A stretch of DNA of 64,000 nucleotides, taken from Asterella californica. Taxonomy: Eukaryota > Streptophyta > Marchantiopsida > Marchantiales > Aytoniaceae. A model generated the notes under the pieces. It searched no databases and was not told the origin of the DNA. It saw only the letters and a program-made list of their open reading frames with translations. A program made the position numbers and the translations under genes. This document shows positions 31,881 to 42,984 of this stretch, one piece after another. The stretch is from the NCBI GenBank assembly GCA_036924285.1, contig JAYKYS010000023.1:806001-870000 (forward strand), read 5' to 3'. Within the stretch, counting starts at the first letter, position 1. Each line of letters begins with the position of its first letter.

Positions 31881-32384
31881 GGAGCTGACGGAACGGCATA
31901 TTTGTCCAGACCTATCCGTCAAATTCCTGCGAAAATGGATAAGCGCTTCATCTAAGACAGAACTGAGAGGTGTTGATGCCGTAGTCTACGTCCTGCGCAC
32001 CCACTGCTCGGAGGAGAGAAGACAGCACTGCCCACGTGAAGCACGAATAATAGAACGCCTAACGTTCGTTTCGAACTCCATGCGCCGACATGCAGTGCAA
32101 CCATCGATTAACGATGTAACACCATATAACGATGACTCTGATCACGAGCTGATTTCCACCGCTTTGATCTATGAGACCCAGCACAGTCAGTAAGAGAGAT
32201 GAGCCACATGAGCAACCCACCGATCTTCCGTTTCTCTGGCGGCTTCGGCGTACAATTTCCCACACCTTCAGTATATTACTCATGATACTCTTATTGCGTG
32301 ACAGGGCCTGTTGCTACGGTCGTCTCCTCCCTGATCAAGAATTACAATGCATGCTCCAATACGATGCTTGTTAGAATTAGTCTG

Positions 32385-32546
32385 GTGGAGGGCCGCGCGA
32401 ACGCGAGCCCTCCGCTGTCACAAATTATGACGTGCATTTTCCCGCTTGGGGAAATGCTACAACGTGCTCCACCGCAGTGCAATGGAAGAGCTCATCATAG
32501 GTCATCGCCCTTCCGGATAAGCGATAGGCCCCGCCCAGGTAAGTAT
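32385..32546 (-). ncRNA. U1: U1 spliceosomal snRNA, copy A
   Basis: Minus strand, about 162 nt. The 5' end ATACTTACCTGG is canonical and pairs with the 5' splice site CAG/GUAAGU. Stem-loop I follows, then stem-loop II with loop ATTGCACTGC (core ATTGCAC kept, last positions changed), stem-loop III TTTCCCCAAGCGGGAAA, the Sm site ATAATTTGTGA and the final hairpin GGAGGGCTCGCG/CGCGCGGCCCTCC. U1 defines the 5' splice site early in spliceosome assembly. This copy looks functional. Confidence 0.95.
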
Positions 32547-32607
32547 GTTTTTCCCTCTTCGGAGACAGAATAAGAACCTCGATCAAGTCCACCATATGAG
32601 CTGGTTT

Positions 32608-32618
32608 TATGGTTCTAT
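32608..32618 (-). promoter_or_regulatory. U1-A USE-like element
   Basis: On the minus strand TAGAACCATAA is at about -72 to -62 of U1-A. At -31 the sequence is GTTCTTATTC, a weak TATA substitute. Confidence 0.55.
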
Positions 32619-32825
32619 ATTACCCTCAGTAGTGCCTGTCAAGCTATCCGGGATCCCTGTTCATAACAGAAGGTCGACTCTCCTCCCCCCAATACAAGTC
32701 AAACTCCACGAGGTTCCCCTAACAAGTAACGATGAGCTGGACAAAGGAAATGCTCGATCAGCACTGAGTTTGACTTGGATTCTACTGACAGCAGTCGTCC
32801 TGGCAGCAAGAAGAGCTTTAATTAA

Positions 32826-33049
32826 TGTTCGGGGTAAAAATATTCCGAAACTGAAAATCATCCTAGGCAATCAACGGGGAATCTGTTTATATAGATCATG
32901 TATCAATTTTAAAAAATTTTAAATTTTAGTTTGTTACCATGTAAATATAGCCTGCAAAAGTTTGGCTGTTCATTATTTTAACTCGACTTTTCAGAATTCT
33001 AACCGATTGAGAATACAAAGAATATCAATTAGTCTTGAGCGATGGATTT
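32826..33049. mobile_element. Diverged relative of the 189-bp MITE
   Basis: GTTCGGGGTAAAAA at the left and AATACAAAGAATATCAATTAG with TTGAGCGA at the right parallel the ends of the element at 16417-16605. Ends are degenerate and no target duplication is seen. Confidence 0.4.
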
Positions 33050-36000
33050 ACTTGTATAACTGCCCCTTCACATACTACAGTTTTTTCTATTCGAGTAATA
33101 AGTGGATGAACAGTTCTAAGTGACTCAAATGTCGATTTCGCGCTAATAATTTTTTACAAAATTTTGTACAATAAGTGATCGCGAGACTCACCACTTCATG
33201 CAATCTTTTCTTTCCACTATCTCATTTGCAGTAAGATATTCAACGTTAACATGCTATCAGTTTATTAAAGATCTAACTATTATCAAGTGAAAATCAGGAA
33301 ACAAGTTGTCTTGTTATCTACATTTGATGCAACATAAATTTAAAAGAAAGCCAAAGTATTCAAAATTGTCCTTCTCAGCTCATTAGGAGAGATGAGTTAA
33401 ATATTAATCAGAAAAGAAAAACAACTAGTGTGGTAAAACAAACTCAGCGTTTTCTGACGATGCTGGATGCTCACACTATTTCCATATCGAGTAATGATAT
33501 CTTGAGCGGTGAGGTATGTGTAAAGAGACTTAACAACTGAGGCCTCCATACCTTCGTCGGTATGGTCGGGTACTGTATGAAGGATAAGTCTAAGGTCCAC
33601 CATCAGTCTTGTATGAAAAACATTACTGAGTCCATGCTTGCAGACGGGGACGAGCTGTTCACTCTCCTGGGTGCGGCGGATACGAAAAATAGAGTGGAGT
33701 TGAATTCTAATAATGTTCTGCAGAGAGCCTTACAATTTAACAAGTATAAATGCAGACATCCCCTCGGAAGTACATTACGCTCTTCCTTGCGATCGATGGT
33801 CCGGTTAGGAAAGTCTTTTGTTTCGATGTGGGATGCTTACATCATTTTCATATCTGTAGTGACATTGTTTGTTATGGTTGACGGATACAACATCAAGGTA
33901 TCAGATAAGAGTAAGAGAAATTGATTTGGTAGAGTTGTTCGTACACTTTCTTTGCAGATTTTGTGATCACCATTTGCCAAAACATTGCAAGTAAACCATA
34001 AGAGCTCTAGAGAGATTGTGGTATGTTTCAAGAAGTTTTATGGTTCTAAATTTTGTCAGAATCCACAATATCTTTTTCTCAATGAGAGTACAATTAGATC
34101 TTGATGACACTAGAAAACTTACATCCCAAACTTTCCAATGATAATAAGTTCTTCTGTAACTGAGCTTTGTAACCTTAATTACACTCTGGTGAAAGATCCT
34201 GATTTCTCCCTTTCTCACTCTTGTGGAAATCGACAAAAGCCTTTTTGTAAACAAGTCTTTTCTCAATTCTTAACATTCAGTTTTGCCAAAAGATTTCTCC
34301 TCTTGCTAAAGTCCAAGTAGTTCTTAAAAGTGATATATGTATCAATTTTTATCTTCAATACTAGTCGTCCTCCTAACCCAGATATCCAAAACCTAGATAT
34401 TGCTGTGATTTCTAGAACAGGAACTTTTCCCATTTGATATAGTTCTGGAAATCACAGCAAAAATCTTGCTCAGATCTCAATGTAAAAATCCTAAAACTCT
34501 AAAAGTGATATCTCTTTCTTTGCGAGATATCACATTTAGGGACATCTTTTTTTGCACTTAAGTAGTTACTACAAGCACACCTTAAGCTGCCCTGTTGTAC
34601 TCCATCACCATCTGACAAGTGATATTTGTATCACTTCTTCATGCGTATTGTCACTTCATCAATCAAAATATCATATCACAAGTATCTCATTACTTGCGTG
34701 TTTGTTTATATAGATTTCGTTAAGTATGACTATCTTATAGGTTACTCTAGTTTGAAGATCCAAATCTAGAGTTATCAAAACTAGACATAACTAGCTGAGA
34801 TAGTTATAACTAAGTTGAGGAAACTATTAGAGGTTTCACTATGTGACAAATGCGGAGCTCTAAATATGCTTCTCAAAAATATGTAACTTTTTTGACCATC
34901 ACTGATTGAATGCATGACAAAAAGTCATGCACAAATATCTGAAGGTGCTCCTCAAAGACATATTAGTTTGTTGTCGTCTTCCTATTGGATGATATAGAAA
35001 ATTAACACTTTGGAAAAGCTAAATAGAAGAATATCTTACTTTAGTAAGTAGAATAAGTAATGTGTGTGATATTCTTAAGTCTTAGTAGCTTTTAGAAGTT
35101 TTACTCTTTTAAGTTACGTACTTATCATGAGATAACGTAACTTAGTGAAAGTTACCACGATAAGAAGTTGTAGAGTATATAAGAAAGAGTTGAGAGAGTA
35201 GAAGACACTCTCATTTCTTGTCTATGAGTTAAGTGAGCATTGAAGACCTTGAGAGTCTTTGGATGCGATGTAATGAATGTTGAGAGTGGGATTAGAACTT
35301 GTTTGCAAGAACGTTATTAGGGGGAATGATGTGATCATACGGGTCATAGATTTGAGTGAAGTGTATATGGGTGTAAATGATATTTGTAAATATGGTGCAC
35401 TAGTAATCCTAGTCATCTGAGATATCTTTGGATGAGAGACAAATCGACTACAGATCTGCCAAGTGACACACATGCACTTTGCAAAATCATTGATGAGTAG
35501 TATTTCTGTATGCAACATTTCATCCATGTCAGCAAGTTTCATGTCAGAACTCCATAAGATGTCATAAATTTTGGTGTCACATCAACACCTACCATGTCAT
35601 CATTATTTACCCAAAAGCTTCATCGTAGCTCTTACTTCGTAACTCTGTTTGGGATGATCTAAGAACTAAAGTTGTTGTACTTGACGAACCCTATGGTATG
35701 ATGAAGTCAGATTATCTGTTATAGCAAGTTCAGAAAAAGTCATAAACAAGTCATAAATGAGCTGTTGTTCAAATGATAGTAGATCCATGATATGACAGCG
35801 TTATTGTGCAACCTTCTCTGTACTCATTCCATATTTACTAATTAGCACATCAAGATATGATCACGTTCGATTCACATTTAGTTCTCAGATGGAATACTCT
35901 TTCTTCATTGACATGCTCTCATATGTAAGTATTCTTTGAAGATTTCAATCTCTCACACAAAAAACCCTCACATTGTCAACAGTTGCTTTAAAAGCAAATG

Positions 36001-36235
36001 GGCATTTATAACATGAATAATGAACACATAAAATGACATACTTGATCTGGACAGGTTGAAAAAATGACAGCAAATTAGAATTTAAAACGTACTTAACTAA
36101 GCGCAAAAACAATAAGCGATCCAAAAGATTTTACAATGATCTTTACACGATATCATCAAAAAGTTGAGGTATTTATCTTCTCATAATCCACAGAGTGCTA
36201 GTTAAGCAATAAAAATCATTGTAGTGCTATTAAGT
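33050..36235. other. AT-rich region without recognisable genes
   Basis: Only short frames. GTATATAAGAAAG near 35175-35187, followed by a GAGAGTAGAAGACACTCTC stem, resembles the TATA and leader of an LTR, so part of 34.7-35.3 kb may be a solo LTR, but no ends could be fixed. A 14-nt match to the U1-A upstream element is at 34036-34049. Confidence 0.45.
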
Positions 36236-36239
36236 CCAT

Positions 36240-36825
36240 CCGTACCAACTCCTAGAAGAATTTATACTTCCTAGGGTGTAACTTCAACCCATGAGCTCTC
36301 AACCGCTCGAACACATCTCGTAAGTGTCTCTCGTGCTCCTCCACTATAGCACTATCGACTAAGATGTCGTCAATATAACATCAAACAATATCTAATCATG
36401 CTAGGATCTTATCCATCACCCTTTGGAACTCAGCAGGGGCGTTCTTCAACGCAAATGATAAGAACCGCCACTGATACAAACAATCTTTGCCGTGAGAGTC
36501 AATTCTCCAGAATGTTGTCTTGGACTTATCTTCTTCTCTCACCGGCAACTGATGATACCATGCTCGAAGGTCCAAAGTACTGAAGACTTTCACATGCCGC
36601 ACTACATCAAAGATCTTCTCAGGTGTCATCATGGTATACTTATCCGACTTCGTCTGTCAATTGATAGGACGGTAGTCTCCACACATTCGTCTACATATCT
36701 TTCTTTGCTGGCATAACTATGACCGATGTCCATGGACATCTCCACCAACCCACGCTTCAACAAGTCTTGAGTCCTACTCTGGATCAAGGCTCTTTCCTTA
36801 TCATTGTATCTGTAAGGACGTCAGA
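36240..36825 (-). pseudogene. Ty3/gypsy reverse transcriptase fragment
   Basis: Minus-strand reading: RPYRYNDKERALIQ near 36820, then FSTLDLRAWYHQLPVREEDK (first catalytic Asp) and LSFALKNAPAEFQRVMDKIL. After two in-frame TGA codons comes CYIDDILVDSAIVEEHERHL (the DD pair at about 36361-36380) and VFERLRAHGLKLHPRKYKFF. These are the palm-domain motifs of gypsy RT. RNase H and integrase are lacking; a copia LTR is joined at the right end. Confidence 0.9.
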
Positions 36826-36834
36826 AGATTGACG

Positions 36835-37077
36835 TGTCACTACCCAAGTCGATCCGTATACCTGCTCCTTGTTGATATAGTCTCAAGCTTTAGTAGATCG
36901 ATGGCTAACATTAGCCGGAGTGGTAGAAGACTAAACCCACGATTAGGATTTTTCTTGTTCTCACCTCCACTATATATACATGGAGAGAAAAAGCCTCTCT
37001 CATCTCATTTCTATTTTACTTCTTTGTCTACTCGCTCTCTCTTCTTGGAGTATCCTCGAAGTATCGATCTTTCTATA
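36835..37077 (+). repeat. 5' LTR of a Ty1/copia element
   Basis: Starts near TGTCACTACCC and ends CTTTCTATA directly before the primer-binding site. The left end is approximate. CACTATATATACA (about 36967-36979) is the TATA box. The insertion lies at the edge of the gypsy RT fragment. Confidence 0.7.
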
Positions 37078-37089
37078 TGATATCAGAGC
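37078..37089 (+). other. Copia primer-binding site
   Basis: TGATATCAGAGC, one base from the standard initiator tRNA-Met site TGGTATCAGAGC, directly after the LTR. Confidence 0.75.
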
Positions 37090-37726
37090 AGTATAGAGGG
37101 TGTGTCCTTGCTGATGAGCAAGATGGAGTTTGTGCATGGAGAAGTACAAGAGAGAGAAGCTGGAGTTGTGTTTGATGTCGAGCACTATCTTGTTGATGCG
37201 TTCGGTTGAGATGAAATCATTTTTTTCGTCACCAGAAACTTTGAACGCGATTTCTGAGACCTAGACGATTTTTTCTCGCTGATATTTGTCAACCAGTCCT
37301 GTAAAAGCTTTCTTGTTCAAAAGATGCAAATTGTGTACTCGGTCAAGTTTCAGCCGATTTGGAGGTTTCCAGCGGCAGATTTTCAATTAGATCTTTTCGA
37401 CAAAAATGAAACTTTTAGGACTTAAGTCCAAAAGAAATACTGGTCCGATTAGGATGCAAAATTTCAAGTGGTCGTACGCCCCTTTCTGACATCATTTGAT
37501 CTAATTTTGATCTTTCTTGTTGTGTTCTTTTGACGTTCCCGCTGTGTTTTGTACACCTACAATTCACAGACAGGTTCTTGCTTCATTCTTGCTCAGAAGG
37601 AGTGCGTAGAGTTGCCATTGTTGTAACTTGTGATGATTCTTCATCGTGAGGTGTGGGCAGATGAGTTTCGTGGAAGTTCTGTGAGGTTTTCCATGTATAG
37701 AACAGTGCAATTTCTACATTGCAGCT

Positions 37727-38640
37727 ATGACGGAGTCCGTGTCTTTGATTACTGAAGAGAAGCTCGACAAGAACAACTACCAAGTATGGAAGTTCCGGAT
37801 GATGACCTGATCTATGAGATCTATCACTGAGGAGGAGAAAGCGCATGATCTACTTGTTCCCGATCCGAAATTCAAGGAGTGGAAGAAGCGATCGTATCAG
37901 ACGATTCACTACATCGCGCTGACAGTTTCAACATTAATGATCTGTCAAATTCAAGATTGTGATACAACCAAGAAAGCTTGAGATGCACTCGCGTGTCTAT
38001 TTCAGTCAGGAAGAGAGGCACGGAAGCTGCAATTCTTGCAGCAGTTCAACACTGTGAAGAAGGGATCGATGTGAATCAACGACTACGTGAACCATGTCAA
38101 GCAGCTCACAAATCAATTATCTTTTGTCAAAGTCAAGATTGATCTCATTATCTTGATCGTGGCCACATTGCAAGGACTGCCTGCAGAGTACAAATAGTTC
38201 ATAACATCAATTTCGATCAGAGAACCCCTTCTCGTGGTTTGATGAACTTGTTCTTATGATGTTAGGAGAGGGGGTGCGCCTATTGGGGAGTTCTACTTCC
38301 ATGTGTCAATAAGAATCTGTCTATTTTGCAAGTTTTGGAGGATTCCGAGGTAGGGATTGGAGAAAAGGTGTTGGACGTGGACGAGATCACGAACAGCAAC
38401 AGCAATCGCAACAACAGCAAAACTAGCAAAACCAGCAATAGTCTAGTTCTTCCAACAACTAAAGACGTGTGCTTGGTTCTTGCAACTACTGCAAGAAGCA
38501 AGGCCACAATGCGAATCAATGCTACAAGCGACAGAACAATCAAAGATAGCAATACGACAACAACCCCCAACAAGATAACAGCAACCAGGAAGGCTATGCA
38601 GTCATTGAGCAAGTCTATTCCGAGCAATTGCTGATTACAA
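37727..38640 (+). pseudogene. Copia gag with one CCHC knuckle
   Basis: It starts ATG 37727, MTESVSLITEEKLDKNNYQV, then WKFRMM, the usual copia gag opening. Further on are DALACLFQSGREARKLQFLQ, INDYVNHVKQLTNQL and ATLQGLPAEYK. The zinc knuckle CNYCKKQGHNANQC is at 38481-38522. Several in-frame TGA and TAG codons and a frame change make it non-functional. Copia gag and pol form one polyprotein, and the protease follows directly. Confidence 0.88.
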
Positions 38641-38669
38641 CGCATCAGAGTTATGCAACTTTCGAGCCA

Positions 38670-39984
38670 CAAATTGACTAGGTGATCGACTCCAATGCCA
38701 TCAGTCACATGACTCTCCATCAAGAGTGGTTCATTTCGCTCGAGCTTGTGGAGACTCTTTAGTTTATAGTGACAAGAGATGACACCAAGCACAAGATCCA
38801 ACACAAGAGTAATATTCCACTTGACATTCCTGCTTGAATGTTTACTAGTACACGGAATGTCTTACATTTACCCACGGTGACTAGAAACCTACTACCTGTA
38901 AGACAGTTGATAGAGCAGGGTCTGCAAGTGCGCTTCAGTAAAGATGGATGCTTTATTGAAGATTTGAATAGCACTGTCATAGCTCGAGATAGCAAGAGTG
39001 GTAGGTTGTTTAAACTAGATGCCTCTGTGCCTAAGTTAGAGGTTGTCATGTATGGACAAAGTGGTCCAATAGTGTCTGATACTGACATATAGCACAAGCG
39101 GATTGAGCACATGAACTTTCAGAGACTGAAAAGCCTTCCGAGTTCTGACCTGGTTACAAGTCTGCCCAAATTCGAATCCAATGAGCCCACTAAAGTCTGT
39201 GCAACATGTCAAATTCGGCAAGCAAGCTAGACATCCCTTTAAGGGATCAAGTAGCAAAGCGAACAAGCTTCTGGAGCTTATTCGTATTGATGTATGGACT
39301 GCTTCTCAGCCAAGTATGATCGGCTTTCAGTACTTTGTGTCGTTCATTGATGATCATTCGCGTTATACTTGGATATATTTGTTGAGAAACAAGTCCTCTA
39401 CCGAAGTAATGTCAGCAAGTTGGTGGAGAAATAGTTTGGAGCTTCTATCCTCTGTTTGAGATCTGATGGAGGAGGCGAGTTTCTTTCTAGAGAATTCGAT
39501 GCATATCTGCGTGAGCATGGCATCCGATGTCAGAAGACCTGTAGTTACATTTCACAGCAGAACGGGGTTGCAGAGCGCAAGAATCGACACATACAGAAGC
39601 TGCTCGTGTAATGTAGAATGAGAAGACCATGCCTAGATCTTACTGGGCAGAAGTTGTTTAATGTGCGGTGTATCTAATGAACCGGACGTCTACAGCGGCA
39701 GTCCACAGTTAGACACCGATGGAGGTCTTCACATGTAGTAAGCCTGATTACTCTTTCCTTAAAGTTTTCAGATATATCTATTATGTGCAAATACTTGATG
39801 AGAGACGTAAGAAACTAAATCTGAAAGCATATAGATGTATTTTCCTTGGATATGCTTCTGATACGAAAGAATATAGACGTTACAATCTTCCGTCCAAGCA
39901 GTTCTATATCAATAGAGATGTTGTTTTTGATGAGCTACAGTCTTGGTTTGCTCCTATGCTTGTTGTACCTATCCTTGTACCTAC
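38670..39984 (+). pseudogene. Copia protease and integrase; RT missing
   Basis: The protease active-site region reads IDSNAISHMTLHQEW (copia DSGAxxHM, with G to N). After it come the zinc-binding pre-integrase segment (HKRIEHMNFQRLKSLP... VCATCQIRQARHPFKG), the integrase core (RIDVWTASQPSM, FIDDHSRYTWIYLL, then LREHGIRCQKTCSYISQQNG in a shifted frame) and the C-terminal part (FRYIYYVQILDERRKKLNL, FLGYASDTKEYRRYNLPS, RDVVFDE). Frameshifts and stops are frequent. The element ends near 39985 without RT, RNase H or a 3' LTR. Confidence 0.9.
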
Positions 39985-40545
39985 TGTAAGAGTAGGTACT
40001 TTCATTACGCACACTGGGGGACCTTCATCAGACGGTCCAAGTGCACCACCTACTTCATATGCAATTAGATCTATCATTTTCGGATGATTTATATATAAGC
40101 ATTTTTTGTTTATATTAGGACCTCTTTTTGTTTGTTATTTTGGACTTGTGTTTGTCTGTAGTTTATGGAGTCATTGTGTGTTTGTCTTCTTCTGAGTTTT
40201 ACCTAAGAAGTTTCATGGTTTGTTGTGGTAGGAGTGAGATTGGATGACGAATTTTTTCACAGTTTACATATGAAATCTGAGTAAGTGTTTGTGACGAAGC
40301 TTGAGAATAGACTCTCTACTACGAAGTTTGTTTTGCTATGAAGTTTGTTTGGACAAGGTGGTTATTTCTAGAAGTTTCTTTGGTGGATAAAAAGTTCTTC
40401 TTAGTAATGGATTTTGTACTAAGTGTGGAGTGAGAATTCCGTATGAGGTGTTTTTGAGAATAAATTATAGTGGAACAACTTAGTGTGAAGATACTTAGCA
40501 TGTATAGTGTTAGAGGCTACTTAGTAGCACTTCAGCAATACTATT
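39985..40545 (+). repeat. LTR-like segment, copy 3 (isolated)
   Basis: Matches the minus strand of 21760-22390: AGATCTATCATTTTCGG, the TATATAAGC box (40092-40100), GAGTCATTGTGTGTTTGTCT, and AACTTAGTGTGAAGATACTT near the end. It stands alone, without the gag or coiled-coil sequence next to it, and is more diverged. It is joined to the broken end of the copia integrase. Confidence 0.6.
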
Positions 40546-40549
40546 TTGA

Positions 40550-42980
40550 TTAAGACATGTTCTCAGTGGCTATGTATTCTTGTTGTTTCTATGTTCAGGA
40601 GGTCTCTGATCTTGTTTAGTTATCTATTTTGTTGATTGTCAAGATTATCAACTCTGTCGTGTTGGATAGATATGAGTTTGAACTCTATCAGTAATGATTT
40701 TTGCTCGTGAGAATAAAAGACAACTAGAAAGAATCATCATTATTACTTGTTTATTATGTTTGCATGATATTTACTTGCATCTCGGTGGGTTCGTCTTTAA
40801 TATTACCACTTCTGAGCATCTTTTGGATTTCTTTTTGTGTTACAGTTTAGAAGCTCCAGGAGGAGATGTAGTTAGCTAAGATAGTCGAGTTGAGAGCGAG
40901 CTTGGGAAAATCCATCGACATCAATGACACTAGATCAACTGGAACGACAAATACCGTAACTAGCTCTTCCAAAAATAAGACATCCAGGAATAAAGACGAC
41001 TGTAGTAGATCAACCAAGGTCAGATGTTCTCGAGCACACATGAGAATTAGCATCAACTACCACCAAAAATGACAAGTTTACCCGAGAAGGCCAAAGGAAA
41101 GAAGAAGGTGGAGATGCAAACGATTCAAGTGAAGTGAAAGCTCACCAAGGGAGAGATTGACAAACTTTGGGAGATGGTAACTTGAAAGAGGAAACACATC
41201 GAGAGACTATGCTAATTTGGAAAAAGATTGATCCACCATCAGAAGATAACACCGTAGAGAAGAAGAAAAACATCAGAACCACTTCCGGACAAGAACGACA
41301 TGAGGAAGAAAAAGAGAATGAGGATGTAGCTCTAAAAATCTCTATCCAAGGGTACCAAAACACCTTAAATAGATATCTCTAGCTAAAGTTACAACCACCC
41401 AAAGATGACCTCTCTTGTCAGAATGTCTCTTTCACAAAACCACACGATATTTCAAACCTTGGTTCTATCAACAACAACCAAAAGTACTCAAAGATAACTT
41501 TCTGACGGTACCTTACACGTCCTAAATCGATCTTCCCACACAAAGTTATAGCTCCAACAATCGAGAAACCTCTCTCAAAAAGAAAAGTGGACGAGGTTTC
41601 GTACACTTCTATCTTCAAGTAGAAAAGTACTCCTCGAACTTCAAATAGTCACCGCTCCTTCAATATGACTCCAAATCTAGTGAGTTTGGTCTCATCAGAA
41701 AGTCAAGAAAAAGACATGTCCAACAATATCGAGCAATCCTCAAATAGGCCTATGTAGACAAAATTGCAGTCTCTTGAGTGTTCCGACTCACTTCCAAGAG
41801 TACTTATCAGTTCCAAGAGTACGTATACACTTATTTCTCGACCAATTTTCTGTTCACAAATGTATGGGGCCTCTCGTGCAACTTTGAATCCTCAAGCCAA
41901 GCATTGAAAAACAAAGCACTGGATCCTGTGACATCGACTTGGTTTGCCTAGTGTATCCTTCGGAGTGCGAATTTTGCTAATAATAAGACCTCTTAGTTTT
42001 AAACCCTTAATTCAATATGAAAAAGGTGAATAATTTTGATCTCCTTCGTCGATTAAAGTGCACGAGTCCTCATGCACTTTTGACCTCCCAAGAAGTAAAA
42101 TGTGCGAGTCCTCCCGCATTTCCTCCACCTTAGACAAGAACCCATCCCGTCGATGATGTTCGACCTCGGTCCAAAATCTGATCTAAACAGCCTTTCGACG
42201 TCAGTTCCCAAAATCCTTCACGGTGAGTCCTTGTGGGGTCGTCTTATATATTCCAAGTATCTCTCTTGTGAGTAAGAGATATCACATCATTTGTCAAGCA
42301 TGCTACCCATCACATGTCTTGCATGGAGTCTATCACTTTGCCCTCATGTCAAATCGGTGTCCGCATCATCACGTCTATATATCCACATCACAACCAATCC
42401 AAAATTGACACATCACTGAAATTTCACATCAGCATTCTGTCACATGGTGAGTCAGCCAAATCATCCTTTTTGAGCGCCACTTCAGCAAAACATGCCACAT
42501 CAGTACCATGATATTGTAAAACTTTAAATATTCAGCCCCTCGTAACTTCTTCTTGATAGCTCTGTCCGCTACTGTCCAAGAACTAATTCTAATCTACAAG
42601 GACTTACCCCAAATGACAAGGATATATTGGCACAGGAAGTTATTCGCAGCATCTTAGATAAAGCTCTACAGAACAATGATGTCCAATTTGCATTAAGAAT
42701 AAGTTGCAATAAATTGCCCTCAAATCCTAGTTTCCTGTCTTAGTCGAATCCACGATTCGACGGTTAGGATGGAGATATTGGAAATAATTTTTTTTAATAT
42801 ATAACTGAGAAATGTTAGCACCATTTCCCTTTTATTTTAGTTTCAATAAAAGAAATGAGTTAGCATGCTGGATCAAATGGTGGATAAGTGTGGTATTGAA
42901 AGACATCTGTGCACGGTTTGAAACAAGCAGCTACGCTTGAAGTGGAATTGCGGGGCTATGCGTTAGCGATAATCCGGGTC
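40550..42980 (+). other. No recognised gene; degraded, possibly retroelement-derived
   Basis: From about 40880 to 41990 two or three frames on + stay open for 60-70 codons with Lys/Ser-rich sequence (SKNKTSRNKDDCSRSTKV; GKKKVEMQTIQVK), like a worn gag-type ORF, but no diagnostic motif. After 42000 no signal. Confidence 0.35.
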
Positions 42981-42984
42981 TAGT

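Larger units (their letters stand above)
32190..32640 (-). repeat. U1 duplicon, copy 2
   Basis: Counterpart of 29340-29730, with U1-A inside and matching flanks on both sides. Confidence 0.65.

Noticed and set aside
38280..38804. 174-codon open frame on -
   Set aside because: Lies opposite the copia gag and protease; its Leu/Val-rich composition is the reverse image of the Gln/Asn-rich gag linker.
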